From positions 1-61,000 of the forward strand of contig NZ_CAMFJF010000021.1 of the NCBI RefSeq assembly GCF_945956895.1: 61,000 bases of DNA. The letters are read 5' to 3'. The DNA comes from an uncultured Allobosea sp. (lineage in GTDB: Bacteria; Pseudomonadota; Alphaproteobacteria; Rhizobiales; Beijerinckiaceae). A model generated the notes under the pieces. The model did not search any database, was not told the origin of the DNA, and worked only from the letters and a program-made list of their open reading frames with translations. Below, in pieces: positions 7,785-16,804 of the stretch; position 1 is the first letter of the stretch, and each line of letters opens with the position of its first letter. The position numbers and the translations under genes were made by a program.

Positions 7785-10460
7785 TCAGCCCGCCGCCTTG
7801 GCCTTGCTCCTGGCAGGGGCCTTGGCGGGAGCCTTGTCAGCGGCCTTCTTGGCTGGGGCCTTCTTCGCAGCGGGCTTCTTCGCCGGCGCCTTGGCCTTCG
7901 TCGCAGCGCTGGCGGCTTTCGCCTTGCCCCTGGCGCCGCCCTTTGCCTCGGCCTTGGCGTTCGCCAGCTCGATCGCCTGCTCCAGCGTGACGCTCTCCGC
8001 CGTCATCGTCTTGGGCAGTGTCGCGAAGATCTTGCCCCAGGCGACATAGGGGCCGTACTTGCCCGCCTTGACCTCCAGAGCGCCGCCGGCGGGATGGTCG
8101 CCGAGCGCCCGGCCCGGCGTCGTCGCCCTGCCGCCGCGTCCGCCGCCGGCCTCCTTGGCGACGATCAGGTCGATGGCGCGGTTGGCGCCGAGTTCGAGCA
8201 CGTCGTCATCCTTGTCGATATTGGCGTAGACCTTGCCGTGCTGGACATAAGGCCCGAAGCGCCCGATGCCGACGAGGATCGGCTCGCCGCTCTCGGGATG
8301 CCGGGCAACCTCGCGCGGCAGGGAGAGCAGGGCCAGTGCCTTCTCCAGCGTCACGCTCGCCGGGCTCATGCCCTTGGGCAGGCTGGAGCGCTTCGGCTTC
8401 TCGCCTTCGCCGAGCTGGATATAGGGGCCGAAACGGCCGTCGCGCAGCGTGACTTCGAGATTGGTCACAGGGTCGGTGCCGAGGATGCGCACGCCCGGCG
8501 TGCCCTGGCCGCCCTCGGCGCTAGCCTCGCCGTCCGCTGCGGGCACGGAGAGGGGGCGCGTATAGCGGCATTCCGGGTAGTTCGAGCAGCCGACGAAGGC
8601 GCCGAACTTGCCGAGCTTCAGCGAGAGCTGGCCGTTGCCGCAGGTCGGGCAGACGCGCGGATCGGAGCCATCGGCCTTCTTCGGGAAGATATAGTCTCCG
8701 AGGATGCCGTTGAGCGCCTCCAGCACGTCGCCGACGCGCAGGTCCTTGGTCTCGCCGATCGAGGCCTGGAATTCGTCCCAGAAGGCGCGCAGCAGCGCCT
8801 TCCAGTCGATCTCGGCATTCGAGACGCGGTCGAGATTCTCTTCGAGATTCGCCGTGAAGTCGAACTCGACATAGCGCTTGAAGAAGCTCTCCAGGAACGC
8901 TGTGACCAGCATGCCCTTGTCCTCGGGCACGAGGCGCTTCTTCTCGATGCGGACATATTCGCGGTCCCGCAGCGTCGAGAGCGTCGCGGCATAGGTCGAG
9001 GGCCGGCCGATGCCGAGCTCTTCCATGCGCTTGACCAGGCTCGCTTCCGAGAAGCGCGGCGGCGGCTCGGTGAAATGCTGGTCGGCGGCGATGTCGCGCT
9101 TCTCCAGCTTGTCGCCGGCCTTCATCGCCGGCAGCTTCCTGGAATCCTCGTCTTCCTCGTCGTCGCGGCTCTCCTGGTAGAGCGTCAGGAAGCCGTCGAA
9201 GAGCACGACCTGGCCGGAGGCGCGCAGTTCCAGATTGCGGGCGCCGACCTTGGCGGCGATATCGACCGTGGTGCGCTCCATCTCGGCCGATTCCATCTGG
9301 CTCGCGATGGTGCGCTTCCAGATCAGCTCGTAGAGCTTGGCCTGCTCGGGCTCGAGATGGCGTGCGACCATCGCCGGCAGGCGGCCGAGATCGGTCGGCC
9401 GGATGGCCTCGTGGGCTTCCTGCGCGTTCTTGGCCTTGACCGTGTACTTGCGCGGCGCGTTCGGCACGTATTTCGCGCCGAACTCCTTGCCGATGACGCT
9501 CCGCGCCGCGGCGATGGCCGAGCCGTCCATGTCGACGCCGTCGGTACGCATATAGGTGATCAGGCCGACGGTCTCGCCGCCGATATCGACGCCTTCATAG
9601 AGGCGCTGCGCCAGCTGCATCGTCCGCGCCGGGGCGAGGCCGAGCTTGCGCGAGGCCTCCTGCTGCAGCGTCGAGGTCTGGAAGGGTGGCTGCGGATGGC
9701 GCTTGACCGGCTTGGCCTCGACCTCGGCCACGGTGAAGAGGGCGGTTTCCAGCGCCGCCTTGAAGGCCTTGGCCTCTTCCGCGTTGCCGATATCGAGCCG
9801 CGCGATTTTCTTGCCGTCGGCGCCGACGAGGCGGGCCTCGAAGGTCTGGCCGGATTCGGTCGCGAGCGTCGCGACCAGAGACCAGTATTCGCGGGCCCGG
9901 AAGGCCTCGATCTCGCGCTCGCGGTCGCAGACGAGGCGCAGCGCCACCGACTGCACGCGGCCGGCCGAGCGGGCGCCCGGGAGCTTGCGCCACAGCACCG
10001 GCGAAAGCGTGAAGCCGACGAGATAATCGAGCGCGCGCCGCGCCAGATAGGCGTCGACCAGCGCCTGGTCGATCGCGCGCGGATTGGCCAGCGCCTTCTG
10101 CACGGCGTCCTTGGTGACGGCGTTGAAGGTGACGCGCTCGACGGGGATGCCCTTCAGCACCTTCTTCTGGTTCAGCGCCTCCAGCACATGCCAGGAAATC
10201 GCCTCGCCCTCGCGATCCGGGTCAGTCGCGAGGATCAGCTTCTCGGCGCCCTTCACGGCGCGCGCGATCTCGGCGACCTGCTTGGCGCCGCGGCCCTCGA
10301 TCTCCCATTTCATCGAGAAGTCGTTATCGGGCTCGACCGAGCCGTCCTTGGCCGGCAGGTCGCGGATATGCCCGAACGAGGCGATCACCTCGTAGTCGGA
10401 GCCCAGATACTTGTTGATCGTCTTGGCCTTGGCCGGCGACTCGACGACGAGGAGCTTCAT
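7785..10460 (-). CDS. topA: DNA topoisomerase I
   Basis: The protein has 891 residues. It opens with the Toprim domain (LLVVESPAKAKTI, then ATDPDREGEAISWH near 78-92) and continues with the type IA core. The active-site tyrosine is Tyr303 in ITYMRTDGVDMDG. Near residue 605 is a four-cysteine zinc module (CPTCG ... CSNYPEC). Three further C-terminal repeats follow, each with a G(R/K)(F/Y)GPY core. The last 45 residues or so are a Lys/Ala/Pro tail that should bind DNA electrostatically. It relaxes negative supercoils in the nucleoid. In many relatives topA follows dprA directly; here it lies about 5 kb away on the other side of pyrB-pyrC-plsY-dprA and on the opposite strand. Confidence 0.97.
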   Translation of the reverse strand: MKLLVVESPAKAKTINKYLGSDYEVIASFGHIRDLPAKDGSVEPDNDFSMKWEIEGRGAKQVAEIARAVKGAEKLILATDPDREGEAISWHVLEALNQKKVLKGIPVERVTFNAVTKDAVQKALANPRAIDQALVDAYLARRALDYLVGFTLSPVLWRKLPGARSAGRVQSVALRLVCDREREIEAFRAREYWSLVATLATESGQTFEARLVGADGKKIARLDIGNAEEAKAFKAALETALFTVAEVEAKPVKRHPQPPFQTSTLQQEASRKLGLAPARTMQLAQRLYEGVDIGGETVGLITYMRTDGVDMDGSAIAAARSVIGKEFGAKYVPNAPRKYTVKAKNAQEAHEAIRPTDLGRLPAMVARHLEPEQAKLYELIWKRTIASQMESAEMERTTVDIAAKVGARNLELRASGQVVLFDGFLTLYQESRDDEEDEDSRKLPAMKAGDKLEKRDIAADQHFTEPPPRFSEASLVKRMEELGIGRPSTYAATLSTLRDREYVRIEKKRLVPEDKGMLVTAFLESFFKRYVEFDFTANLEENLDRVSNAEIDWKALLRAFWDEFQASIGETKDLRVGDVLEALNGILGDYIFPKKADGSDPRVCPTCGNGQLSLKLGKFGAFVGCSNYPECRYTRPLSVPAADGEASAEGGQGTPGVRILGTDPVTNLEVTLRDGRFGPYIQLGEGEKPKRSSLPKGMSPASVTLEKALALLSLPREVARHPESGEPILVGIGRFGPYVQHGKVYANIDKDDDVLELGANRAIDLIVAKEAGGGRGGRATTPGRALGDHPAGGALEVKAGKYGPYVAWGKIFATLPKTMTAESVTLEQAIELANAKAEAKGGARGKAKAASAATKAKAPAKKPAAKKAPAKKAADKAPAKAPARSKAKAAG

Positions 10461-10846
10461 GATTTTCGTGTCTCGATAACAGCCCTGATCAGAGCGCGGA
10501 GCCGGCCCTGAGGGACGGTCCCGCGACCCGCAAGACCGCTGCGGTTCGGAAGATGCGCGCGAAAGTGGTTCAGCGCGCCCGCCGTGTCAAACCCCGAATG
10601 GGGGGGTGACGATGATCGCTTGCCCGCTGATGCAGCGGTGAGACATGGGGGCGATCGCCGGCTTTGCAAGCGGGGGAGGTCCGCAGCAGTCTTCGCACCT
10701 TCCAGCAAAGCCCTCATCCTGAGGAGGCCGCAACGCGGCCGTCTCGAAGGATGCTCCAGAAGGAACTGGAGCCACCTGAAGCATCCTTCGAGACGCAAGC
10801 TCCGCTTGCTCCTCAGGATGAGGGCTCTGCTGTTTGGTGAAGGCCT
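10461..10846. other. Intergenic region upstream of topA with a large palindromic repeat
   Basis: This 386-base gap lies between topA and the serine hydrolase, both on the minus strand. The half next to topA presumably carries its promoter. The other half is taken up by the palindromic element at 10703-10832, which may also end the hydrolase transcript. I see no gene in it. Confidence 0.5.
10703..10832. repeat. Large inverted repeat, family C
   Basis: The outer arms are CAGCAAAGCCCTCATCCTGA and its near-perfect complement ending in GAGGGCTCTGCTG. Inner arms GTCTCGAAGGATGC and GCATCCTTCGAGAC are perfect complements around a 24-28 base centre. The element is flanked by topA and the serine hydrolase. 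I found no second copy in this window. Confidence 0.7.
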
Positions 10847-11971
10847 TCAGCTCCGCGCCGCCACCAGCCTGTCGATGAAGCCATCGGTCTGGGCGCCGTT
10901 GATCCAGCGCAGCACGGCGACGACGTCCTGCTCGGGGTCGACCCAGATCACGTTGCTGCCGGCACCGAGCGCCGAGAAGGACGAGGCCGGCACGCCCGGC
11001 CGGGCAGCAAGCCACCAGAGATAGCCGTAATTCGCCAGGGTGGGCGAGGGCGTCAGCATGCGCTTGATCCAGTCCCGCGACAGGATCTGCCGGCCGCCCC
11101 AGTCGCCCTGCCGGCCGACCAGCAGGCCGAAGCGGGCATGGTCGCGCGCGCCGATGAACAGCCCGCCGCCCCAATGCCCGCCGCCCGGCACCGACTGGAC
11201 CGAGCGTCCGTCGATATCCGCGAAGGAGGTGCTGTAGCCCTGCCATTCCCAGTCCGGCGAGGCGCCGATCGGATCCATCACCCGCTCGCGCAGCACCTCC
11301 GGCAGCGGCCGGCGGAAGCATTCTAGCAGTGCGTAGGAGAGAACGTTCACGCGCACATCGTTATATTCGTAGAAGGAGCCTGGCGTCTTGAGCTCGCGGC
11401 GCTGGCCCTTGCGGCTATTGTCGGCGCCGGGGCCGATCTGGCGGTTATGGTCGACCTGGTCGGATTTGCCGAAGATCTCGCCCTGCCATTCGCTCGACTG
11501 CTGCAGCAGGTGGCGCCAGGTGATCTGGCCGTTATGTGGGCCGGAAAAGACCGGGCCGGCAACTGTCTTGCCGACCGGCTCCTCGACGTCCTTGATCAAC
11601 CCGTCGTCGAAGGCGATGCCAGCCAGCACCGACAGATAGCTCTTGGCGATCGAGAAGGTCATGTCGGCGCGCGCTGTGTCGCCCCATTCGGCAACGATGC
11701 GCCCGCCCTTCAGGATGAGCCCGGCCGGGCCGCCGCGCTCGCGCACCGGGCCGACGATCTCGGTCCAGGGGCCGCGCTCGTTCCACTCGACATTCCCGAC
11801 ATAGCTGCCGTCCGGATAGTACAGGCTGCGCGGCCAGGGGCTTTCCTGCTCGCGGGCGAACTCGACCGCGGCCTTCAGCCTGTCCGGGTCGAAGCCGGCC
11901 TCGGCGGGCGCGATCGTCTGCCAGAGGGCCCCATTGGGGGCGGGAACGAAGGCATCGGTCGGACTGGACAA
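10847..11971 (-). CDS. Serine hydrolase, class C beta-lactamase/penicillin-binding-protein fold
   Basis: The protein has about 374 residues. The nucleophile motif SxxK is seen as SIAK in MTFSIAKSYLSVLAG, and the YxN-type motif as YNDV in FYEYNDVRVNVLSYAL. HWGGGLFIGARDHARFG toward the C-terminus replaces the KTG strand. Family members include esterases, D-aminopeptidases and 6-aminohexanoate-dimer hydrolases, so the substrate is open. There is no signal peptide, so it is probably cytoplasmic. I took the TTG at 11971, which has GAGGA seven bases upstream. An ATG at 12043 would add 24 residues but lacks a ribosome-binding site. It is divergent from pyrB. Confidence 0.8.
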   Translation of the reverse strand: MSSPTDAFVPAPNGALWQTIAPAEAGFDPDRLKAAVEFAREQESPWPRSLYYPDGSYVGNVEWNERGPWTEIVGPVRERGGPAGLILKGGRIVAEWGDTARADMTFSIAKSYLSVLAGIAFDDGLIKDVEEPVGKTVAGPVFSGPHNGQITWRHLLQQSSEWQGEIFGKSDQVDHNRQIGPGADNSRKGQRRELKTPGSFYEYNDVRVNVLSYALLECFRRPLPEVLRERVMDPIGASPDWEWQGYSTSFADIDGRSVQSVPGGGHWGGGLFIGARDHARFGLLVGRQGDWGGRQILSRDWIKRMLTPSPTLANYGYLWWLAARPGVPASSFSALGAGSNVIWVDPEQDVVAVLRWINGAQTDGFIDRLVAARS

Positions 11972-12085
11972 GGCGGCATCCTCAACGCACGGCGGAAAAG
12001 CCGATTGGTAGCGTCGTTTGGCCGAAAGCTCCAAGACCTGCATGAGAAGACCCACAGGACATGTGCCCTCCCGGTTCGGGGCCGC

Positions 12086-12114
12086 TTGCGCCGCGCCCGA
12101 CTCGCGCCTAAACA
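12086..12114 (+). promoter_or_regulatory. Candidate sigma-70-type promoter for pyrB
   Basis: TTGCGC at 12086-12091 and TAAACA at 12109-12114 are separated by 17 bases. Transcription would begin only a few bases before the pyrB ATG at 12126, and no Shine-Dalgarno sequence is visible there, so the mRNA may be nearly leaderless. Confidence 0.4.
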
Positions 12115-12125
12115 GCCTGCTTCAA

Positions 12126-13070
12126 ATGACATCGCCAGCACCGCTCTACCCGCACCGCCATCTCCTCGGGATCGAGGGGTTGTCCCATCTGGACATCGAG
12201 GCGCTGTTGGACAGGGCCGAAACCTATGTCGCGCTCTCCCGACAGGTCGAGAAGAAGACGGCGACTCTGCGCGGCCGCACCCAGATCAACCTGTTCTTCG
12301 AGCCCTCGACCCGGACGCAGGCCTCCTTCGAGCTCGCGGGCAAGCGCCTCGGCGCCGACGTGATGAACATGTCGGTCGCCTCCTCTTCGGTGAAGAAGGG
12401 CGAGACGCTGATCGATACCGCCGCGACCTTGAATGCCATGCGGCCGGACATCATCGTCGTGCGCCACCATGCGGCCGGTGCGGTCAACCTGCTTGCCCGC
12501 AAGGTCGGCTGCTCCGTCGTCAATGCCGGCGACGGCGCCCATGAGCACCCGACCCAGGCCCTGCTCGACGCGCTGACGATCCGTCGCAACAAGGGCCGCA
12601 TCCAGGGGCTGACGGTGGCGATCTGCGGCGACATCCTGCATTCGCGCGTCGCCCGCTCGAACATCATCCTGCTCAACGCATTGGGCGCGAAAGTCCGCCT
12701 GATCGCGCCGACGACGCTGCTGCCGGCCGGCATCGAGCGCATGGGCGTCGAGGTCTTCACCGACATGAACAAGGGGCTGGAGGGCGCCGACATCGTCATG
12801 ATGCTGCGTCTCCAGCTCGAGCGCATGCACGGTGCCTTCGTGCCCTCGTCGAAGGAGTACTTCCGCTATTACGGGCTCGACCACGAGAAGCTGGAGCGCG
12901 CCCAGCCGGACGCGCTGGTGATGCATCCGGGCCCGATGAACCGGGGCGTCGAGATTTCGTCGGCCGTCGCCGACGGCGCCCAGTCGCTGATCCGCGAGCA
13001 GGTCGAAATGGGCGTCGCCGTCCGCATGGCGGTGCTCGATGCGCTGGCCCAGCATCTGCCGAATGTCTGA
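12126..13070 (+). CDS. pyrB: Aspartate carbamoyltransferase catalytic subunit
   Basis: The protein has 314 residues, the usual ATCase length. It joins carbamoyl phosphate to aspartate in the second step of pyrimidine synthesis. The carbamoyl-phosphate loop [20 protein letters not shown], the [10 protein letters not shown] loop, [12 protein letters not shown] and [12 protein letters not shown] are all present. I took the ATG at 12126. It is followed after 17 bases by a dihydroorotase-like gene that lacks metal ligands. In some bacteria, such as Pseudomonas, PyrB forms a dodecamer with an inactive dihydroorotase homologue, so the gene pair probably encodes one complex. No regulatory PyrI subunit gene is nearby. 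Confidence 0.96.
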   Translation: MTSPAPLYPHRHLLGIEGLSHLDIEALLDRAETYVALSRQVEKKTATLRGRTQINLFFEPSTRTQASFELAGKRLGADVMNMSVASSSVKKGETLIDTAATLNAMRPDIIVVRHHAAGAVNLLARKVGCSVVNAGDGAHEHPTQALLDALTIRRNKGRIQGLTVAICGDILHSRVARSNIILLNALGAKVRLIAPTTLLPAGIERMGVEVFTDMNKGLEGADIVMMLRLQLERMHGAFVPSSKEYFRYYGLDHEKLERAQPDALVMHPGPMNRGVEISSAVADGAQSLIREQVEMGVAVRMAVLDALAQHLPNV

Positions 13071-13087
13071 GCGCAAAGAGACCGAAC

Positions 13088-14386
13088 ATGGCTGAAACGC
13101 AGGACATCGCAATCGTCAACGCTCGCCTGATCGACCCGGCCACCGGGCGCGAGGGCGCAGGCTCTGTGCTGATCCGCGACGGCGCGATCGCCGCGGTCGA
13201 ATGGCAGGGCGCGCCCGCGACAGGCGAGGGCGTGCGCCGCATCGATGCGAAGGGGCAGGTGCTGACGCCGGGCCTCGTCGACCTGCGCGCCTTCCTCGGC
13301 GAGCCCGGCGCCGAGTTCCGCGAGACGCTCGGCACCGGCTCGCAGGCCGCCGCCGCCGGCGGCGTCACCACGGTCGTCTGCCGCCCGGACACCAACCCGG
13401 TGATCGACGATCCCGCGATCATCGATTTCGTCAAGCGCCGCGCCCGCGACAAGGCTGTCGTCAACGTCCTCTCCTGCGCGGCCCTGACCAAGGGGCTGCA
13501 CGGCAAGGAGATCACCGAATTCGGCCTGCTGCTGGAAGCCGGGGCGGTCGCCTTCTGCGACGGCGCGAAGGGCCTGCGCAATCCGCAGGTCATGCGTCGC
13601 GCCATGATCTACGCGCGCAATTTCGACGCGCTCATCATGAACCATGTCGAGGACCCCGACCTGCGCGGCTCCGGCGTGATGAACGAGGGCGAATTCGCCA
13701 GCCGCAAGGGCCTGCCGGGCATTCCGATCGAGGCCGAGACGGTGATGCTGGAGCGCGACATCCGCCTCGCCCGCGCCAGCGGTGCCCGGTATCATGCCGC
13801 GATGATCTCCTGCGCGGAATCGGTCGAGCTGGTGCGCCGCGCCAAGCAGGACGGTGCGCGCGTCACCTGCGGCGTGTCGATCAACAATCTCACCCTCAAC
13901 GAGAACGATGTCGGCGAATACCGCACCTTTTGCAAGGTCACGCCGCCTTTGCGCCATGAGGACGACCGCCTCGCCATGGTCGCGGGGCTGGCGGAGGGTG
14001 TGATCGACGTCGTCGTCTCCGATCACGATCCGCAGGACGTCGAGACCAAGCGCCAGCCCTTCGCCGAATGCGCGGACGGCGCGCTCGGCATCGAGACGAT
14101 GCTCTCGGCCGTCCAGCGCCTGGTCCAGGCCGGGCAGATCGGCCTGCCACAATTACTCGCCGCGCTTTCGGCGCGGCCGGCCGCGCTGATCGGTCTCGAT
14201 ACGGGCAGGCTTGCCGTCGGCGCGCCTGCGGATCTCGTGCTCTTCGATCCCGAGGCGCCCTTCGTCGTCGACAAGCGCAAGCTCAAGTCGCGCGCGAAGA
14301 ATTCGCCCTTCGACGAGGCGCGGCTCGAAGGCATCGTGGCTGCGACCTTCGTCGGCGGCCGGGTGGCCTATGAGGCCGAAGCGTAA
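13088..14386 (+). CDS. pyrC: Dihydroorotase-like protein, probably non-catalytic (PyrC'/PyrX type)
   Basis: The 432-residue amidohydrolase fold is intact in length and shows family landmarks such as VLTPGLVDLR, VKVTPPLR-like KVTPPLR, MNEGEFASRKGLPGIP and PFAECADGALGIETML. Key metal ligands are missing. The class I DxHxH motif reads DLRAF (Arg67 and Phe69 in place of both His). The usual HHL near residue 275 reads INNL, and the usual HVS reads MIS in AAMISCAES. The protein is therefore probably unable to bind the zinc pair. Its position directly after pyrB matches the structural dihydroorotase homologues that support ATCase assembly. An active dihydroorotase should then be encoded elsewhere. 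The automatic name dihydroorotase would be misleading. Confidence 0.88.
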   Translation: MAETQDIAIVNARLIDPATGREGAGSVLIRDGAIAAVEWQGAPATGEGVRRIDAKGQVLTPGLVDLRAFLGEPGAEFRETLGTGSQAAAAGGVTTVVCRPDTNPVIDDPAIIDFVKRRARDKAVVNVLSCAALTKGLHGKEITEFGLLLEAGAVAFCDGAKGLRNPQVMRRAMIYARNFDALIMNHVEDPDLRGSGVMNEGEFASRKGLPGIPIEAETVMLERDIRLARASGARYHAAMISCAESVELVRRAKQDGARVTCGVSINNLTLNENDVGEYRTFCKVTPPLRHEDDRLAMVAGLAEGVIDVVVSDHDPQDVETKRQPFAECADGALGIETMLSAVQRLVQAGQIGLPQLLAALSARPAALIGLDTGRLAVGAPADLVLFDPEAPFVVDKRKLKSRAKNSPFDEARLEGIVAATFVGGRVAYEAEA

Positions 14387-14406
14387 GGGAACCCAAACCT
14401 CCGCGG

Positions 14407-14507
14407 GTCATCCCGGGCTTGACCCGGGATCCATGCCGGAGCGCTTCCGAAGAAGGTTCAGGCATGGATCCCGGATCGGCGCCGCTCCGCGGCTTGTCCG
14501 GGATGAC
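14407..14507. repeat. Palindromic intergenic repeat, family B
   Basis: It opens with GTCATCCCGGGCTTGACCCG and closes with TGTCCGGGATGAC. The central inverted pair is GGATCCATGCC and GGCATGGATCC. It lies between pyrC and plsY. Related copies are at 22983, 33139, 34666, 39822, 42607 and 56161. Confidence 0.8.
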
Positions 14508-14574
14508 GTGACACTTCCTTATGGCGGGAACAGATTCTACTGTGCGCCCACTGGCCGATGGTATGAGGGGCTGA

Positions 14575-15198
14575 ATGGCTGAGACGTTGAACTGGGGCCT
14601 GTCCGGCCCCGCCACGCTGATCGCCCTCGTCGTCGGCTATCTCTTCGGCTCGATTCCCTTCGGCATCATCCTGACGAAGCTTGCCGGCGGACCAGATCTG
14701 CGCAGCATCGGCTCGGGCAATATCGGCGCGACCAATGTCCTGCGCACCGGCAACAAGAAGCTCGCGGCAGCGACCCTCGTCGGCGACATGCTGAAGGGCA
14801 CGGTCGCGGTCCTGGTCGGCGCGCGTTTCCTTGGCGGCCCGGAGGCTGCGCTGGCGGCCGGCATCGGCGCCTTCCTCGGCCATCTCTTCCCGATCTGGCT
14901 CGGCTTCAAGGGCGGCAAGGGCGTCGCGACCTATATCGGCGTGCTGATCGGCGTGAAGGCTTCGATCGCGCTGGTCTTCGCTGCGATCTGGCTGAGCCTG
15001 GCTTATCTGTTTCGCTATTCCTCGCTTGCGGCGCTGGTCGCCAGCGTCCTGACGCCGCTCCTGCTCTGGTTCTGGGCCGGGATGCCCAAGGCCGCGCTCG
15101 TCATGACCGGGCTCACCGTCCTGCTCTGGATCATGCACCGGGAGAACATCGCCCGGCTGCTGGCCGGGCGCGAAGGCAAGATCGGCCAGAAGGGCTGA
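14575..15198 (+). CDS. plsY: Glycerol-3-phosphate acyltransferase PlsY
   Basis: The protein has 207 residues and about five to six membrane segments. Conserved PlsY loops are visible: [33 protein letters not shown], with the GSGN motif near residue 45, and [19 protein letters not shown] with GGKGVA, which binds the phosphate. It transfers the acyl group from acyl phosphate to glycerol 3-phosphate at the inner membrane, the first committed step of phospholipid synthesis. A GAGGGG sequence precedes the ATG. It is followed six bases later by dprA, an arrangement common in Alphaproteobacteria. Confidence 0.95.
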   Translation: MAETLNWGLSGPATLIALVVGYLFGSIPFGIILTKLAGGPDLRSIGSGNIGATNVLRTGNKKLAAATLVGDMLKGTVAVLVGARFLGGPEAALAAGIGAFLGHLFPIWLGFKGGKGVATYIGVLIGVKASIALVFAAIWLSLAYLFRYSSLAALVASVLTPLLLWFWAGMPKAALVMTGLTVLLWIMHRENIARLLAGREGKIGQKG

Positions 15199-15204
15199 CA
15201 GGGC

Positions 15205-16425
15205 ATGGCTGGGATCGTGCTCTCCGATCGCCAGCGTTTCGATTGGTTGCGGTTGATCCGCAGCGAGAGCATCGGTCCGCGCAGCTTCCGCTCGCTGATG
15301 AACCGCTTCGGCTGTGCAGCCGCGGCGCTCGACGCGCTGCCTGTTCTTGCCCGGCAGGCCGGCCGCGACATCCGCATCTGCCCTGCGAGCGAAGCCGAGC
15401 GTGAGTTCGAGGGGCTGTCGCGCCTCGGCGGTCGCTTCGTTGCCCTCGGCGAGGCCGACTATCCGGTGCCGCTGCAGGCGATCGATTCGGCCCCGCCCTT
15501 GCTGGCCGTGCTCGGCCGCGTCGAGGTTCTGCAAAGGCCGGGCGTGGCGCTGGTCGGCTCGCGCAACGCCTCGGCGGCAGGCATGAAGTTCACGGCGAGG
15601 CTCGCCCGCGAACTCGGCGAGGCCGATTTCACTGTGGTTTCAGGGCTGGCGCGCGGCATCGACACCGCCGCCCATGAAGCAAGCCTCGAAACCGGCACCG
15701 TCGCCGTGCTCGCCGGCGGGCTCGACGAGGTCTATCCACCGCAGAACATCCCGCTCGCCCGCCGCATCCTGGAGCGCGGCGCGCTCGTCAGCGAGATGCC
15801 GCTCGGCTGGGTCGCGCGGGCGCGCGACTTCCCCCGCCGTAACCGGCTGGTCTCGGGGCTGTCCCTCGGTACGGTCGTGGTCGAGGCCGCCCGCCGCTCG
15901 GGCTCGCTCATCACCGCGCGCTTCGCCAACGAGCAGGGGAGGCTGGTCTTCGCCGTGCCGGGCTCGCCGCTCGATCCGCGCGCCGAGGGCGGCAATCACC
16001 TAATCCGGGAGGGCGCGACACTTTGCGCCGAAGCGGCCCATGTCATCGAGGCGTTGCAGCCCATGCGGCAGCGCGAGCTCGATCTGTCCTTTCCCGCCCG
16101 CGTCATGCGCGAGCTCGCGGGAGAGCCGGCCTCCGAGGCGATGTGGGACGAGCTCGACCTGCCTGAAATCACGCCGGCGCCCGGCTATTCCCGACATGAG
16201 AACGGCTTCGAGGCGGAGCCTCCGTCATCCAGCCAGACGAACGACGAGCCCGATCCCGGCCGACTGGTGCTCGATCTTCTCGGCCCGGCGCCGATCGCGC
16301 TCGATGATCTCGTCCGCGCCAGCGGGCTCGCGGCCCGCGAGGTCGGCCATGTTCTTGTCGAATTGGAACTGACCGGGGCGATACGGCGCCATCCCGGCGG
16401 AACATTGTCGCGCAACCTGCCGTGA
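15205..16425 (+). CDS. dprA: DNA-processing protein DprA (Smf)
   Basis: The protein has 406 residues. The central Rossmann-like domain has VALVGSRNASAAG, SGLARGIDTAAHEASL, AVLAGGLDEVYPPQN and FPRRNRLVSGLSLGTVVVEA, all DprA hallmarks. A SAM-like helical N-terminus precedes it. The last 60 residues or so, starting at PDPGRLVLDLLG, form the winged-helix DprA_WH domain. DprA loads RecA onto incoming single-stranded DNA during transformation. Many species carry it without known competence. It is co-directional with plsY (six-base gap) and ends 22 bases before the convergent small acidic-protein gene. Confidence 0.95.
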   Translation: MAGIVLSDRQRFDWLRLIRSESIGPRSFRSLMNRFGCAAAALDALPVLARQAGRDIRICPASEAEREFEGLSRLGGRFVALGEADYPVPLQAIDSAPPLLAVLGRVEVLQRPGVALVGSRNASAAGMKFTARLARELGEADFTVVSGLARGIDTAAHEASLETGTVAVLAGGLDEVYPPQNIPLARRILERGALVSEMPLGWVARARDFPRRNRLVSGLSLGTVVVEAARRSGSLITARFANEQGRLVFAVPGSPLDPRAEGGNHLIREGATLCAEAAHVIEALQPMRQRELDLSFPARVMRELAGEPASEAMWDELDLPEITPAPGYSRHENGFEAEPPSSSQTNDEPDPGRLVLDLLGPAPIALDDLVRASGLAAREVGHVLVELELTGAIRRHPGGTLSRNLP

Positions 16426-16446
16426 GTCGTGGCACGGTCTTTCGAC

Positions 16447-16692
16447 TCAATGCCTTTCGCTGCTCGGCGACGCCAGCCGCTCCACTTCGGCGGAGGCCTC
16501 GAGCCGCGCCATTTCCAGGAAATAGCTGAGGGCGCTGAGCCTGGTGTTACGGGCCATGATGCGCAATTCGGCGGCCATGCCCTCGATGAAGGAAGCGGCC
16601 TCCAGCGGCGACATCGGCTGGTCGGGGATTTCGTCATCGTCCTCATCCGAGTCGGATTCGAGGGCGACGAGCTTGGAAACTTTATCCTTCAT
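16447..16692 (-). CDS. Small acidic protein of unknown function
   Basis: This is a predicted 81-residue protein. After MKDKVSKLVAL comes an acidic run (DSDEDDDE, about residues 14-21), then a helical region PLEAASFIEGMAAELRIMAR and a second helix with Leu/Ala-rich SALSYFLEMARLEASAEVERL. It has no signal peptide or membrane segment. The helical pattern suggests a small dimeric or partner-binding protein. I do not recognise the family. An ATG at 16713 would add seven residues; GGAGG lies about 13 bases before the chosen ATG. The upstream region 16740-16800 is unusually AT-rich and has a GCAAT/ATTGC repeat. Confidence 0.65.
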   Translation of the reverse strand: MKDKVSKLVALESDSDEDDDEIPDQPMSPLEAASFIEGMAAELRIMARNTRLSALSYFLEMARLEASAEVERLASPSSERH

Positions 16693-16804
16693 GGCGAATG
16701 GATTCCCTCCCATATCGGGGGACCAGCTCGTCCGGCAGGGTGTCGGTGCCGGCCGGTATGCAATTTTAGATTGCAAATCTGAATGAATTTCAAGCGATAG
16801 TATA

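Noticed and set aside
7773..10511. A 912-codon open frame on the plus strand opposite topA
   Set aside because: The minus strand has complete topoisomerase I with all motifs. Long antisense frames are common in GC-rich DNA, and this one has low-complexity Arg/Leu/Gly composition and no domain.
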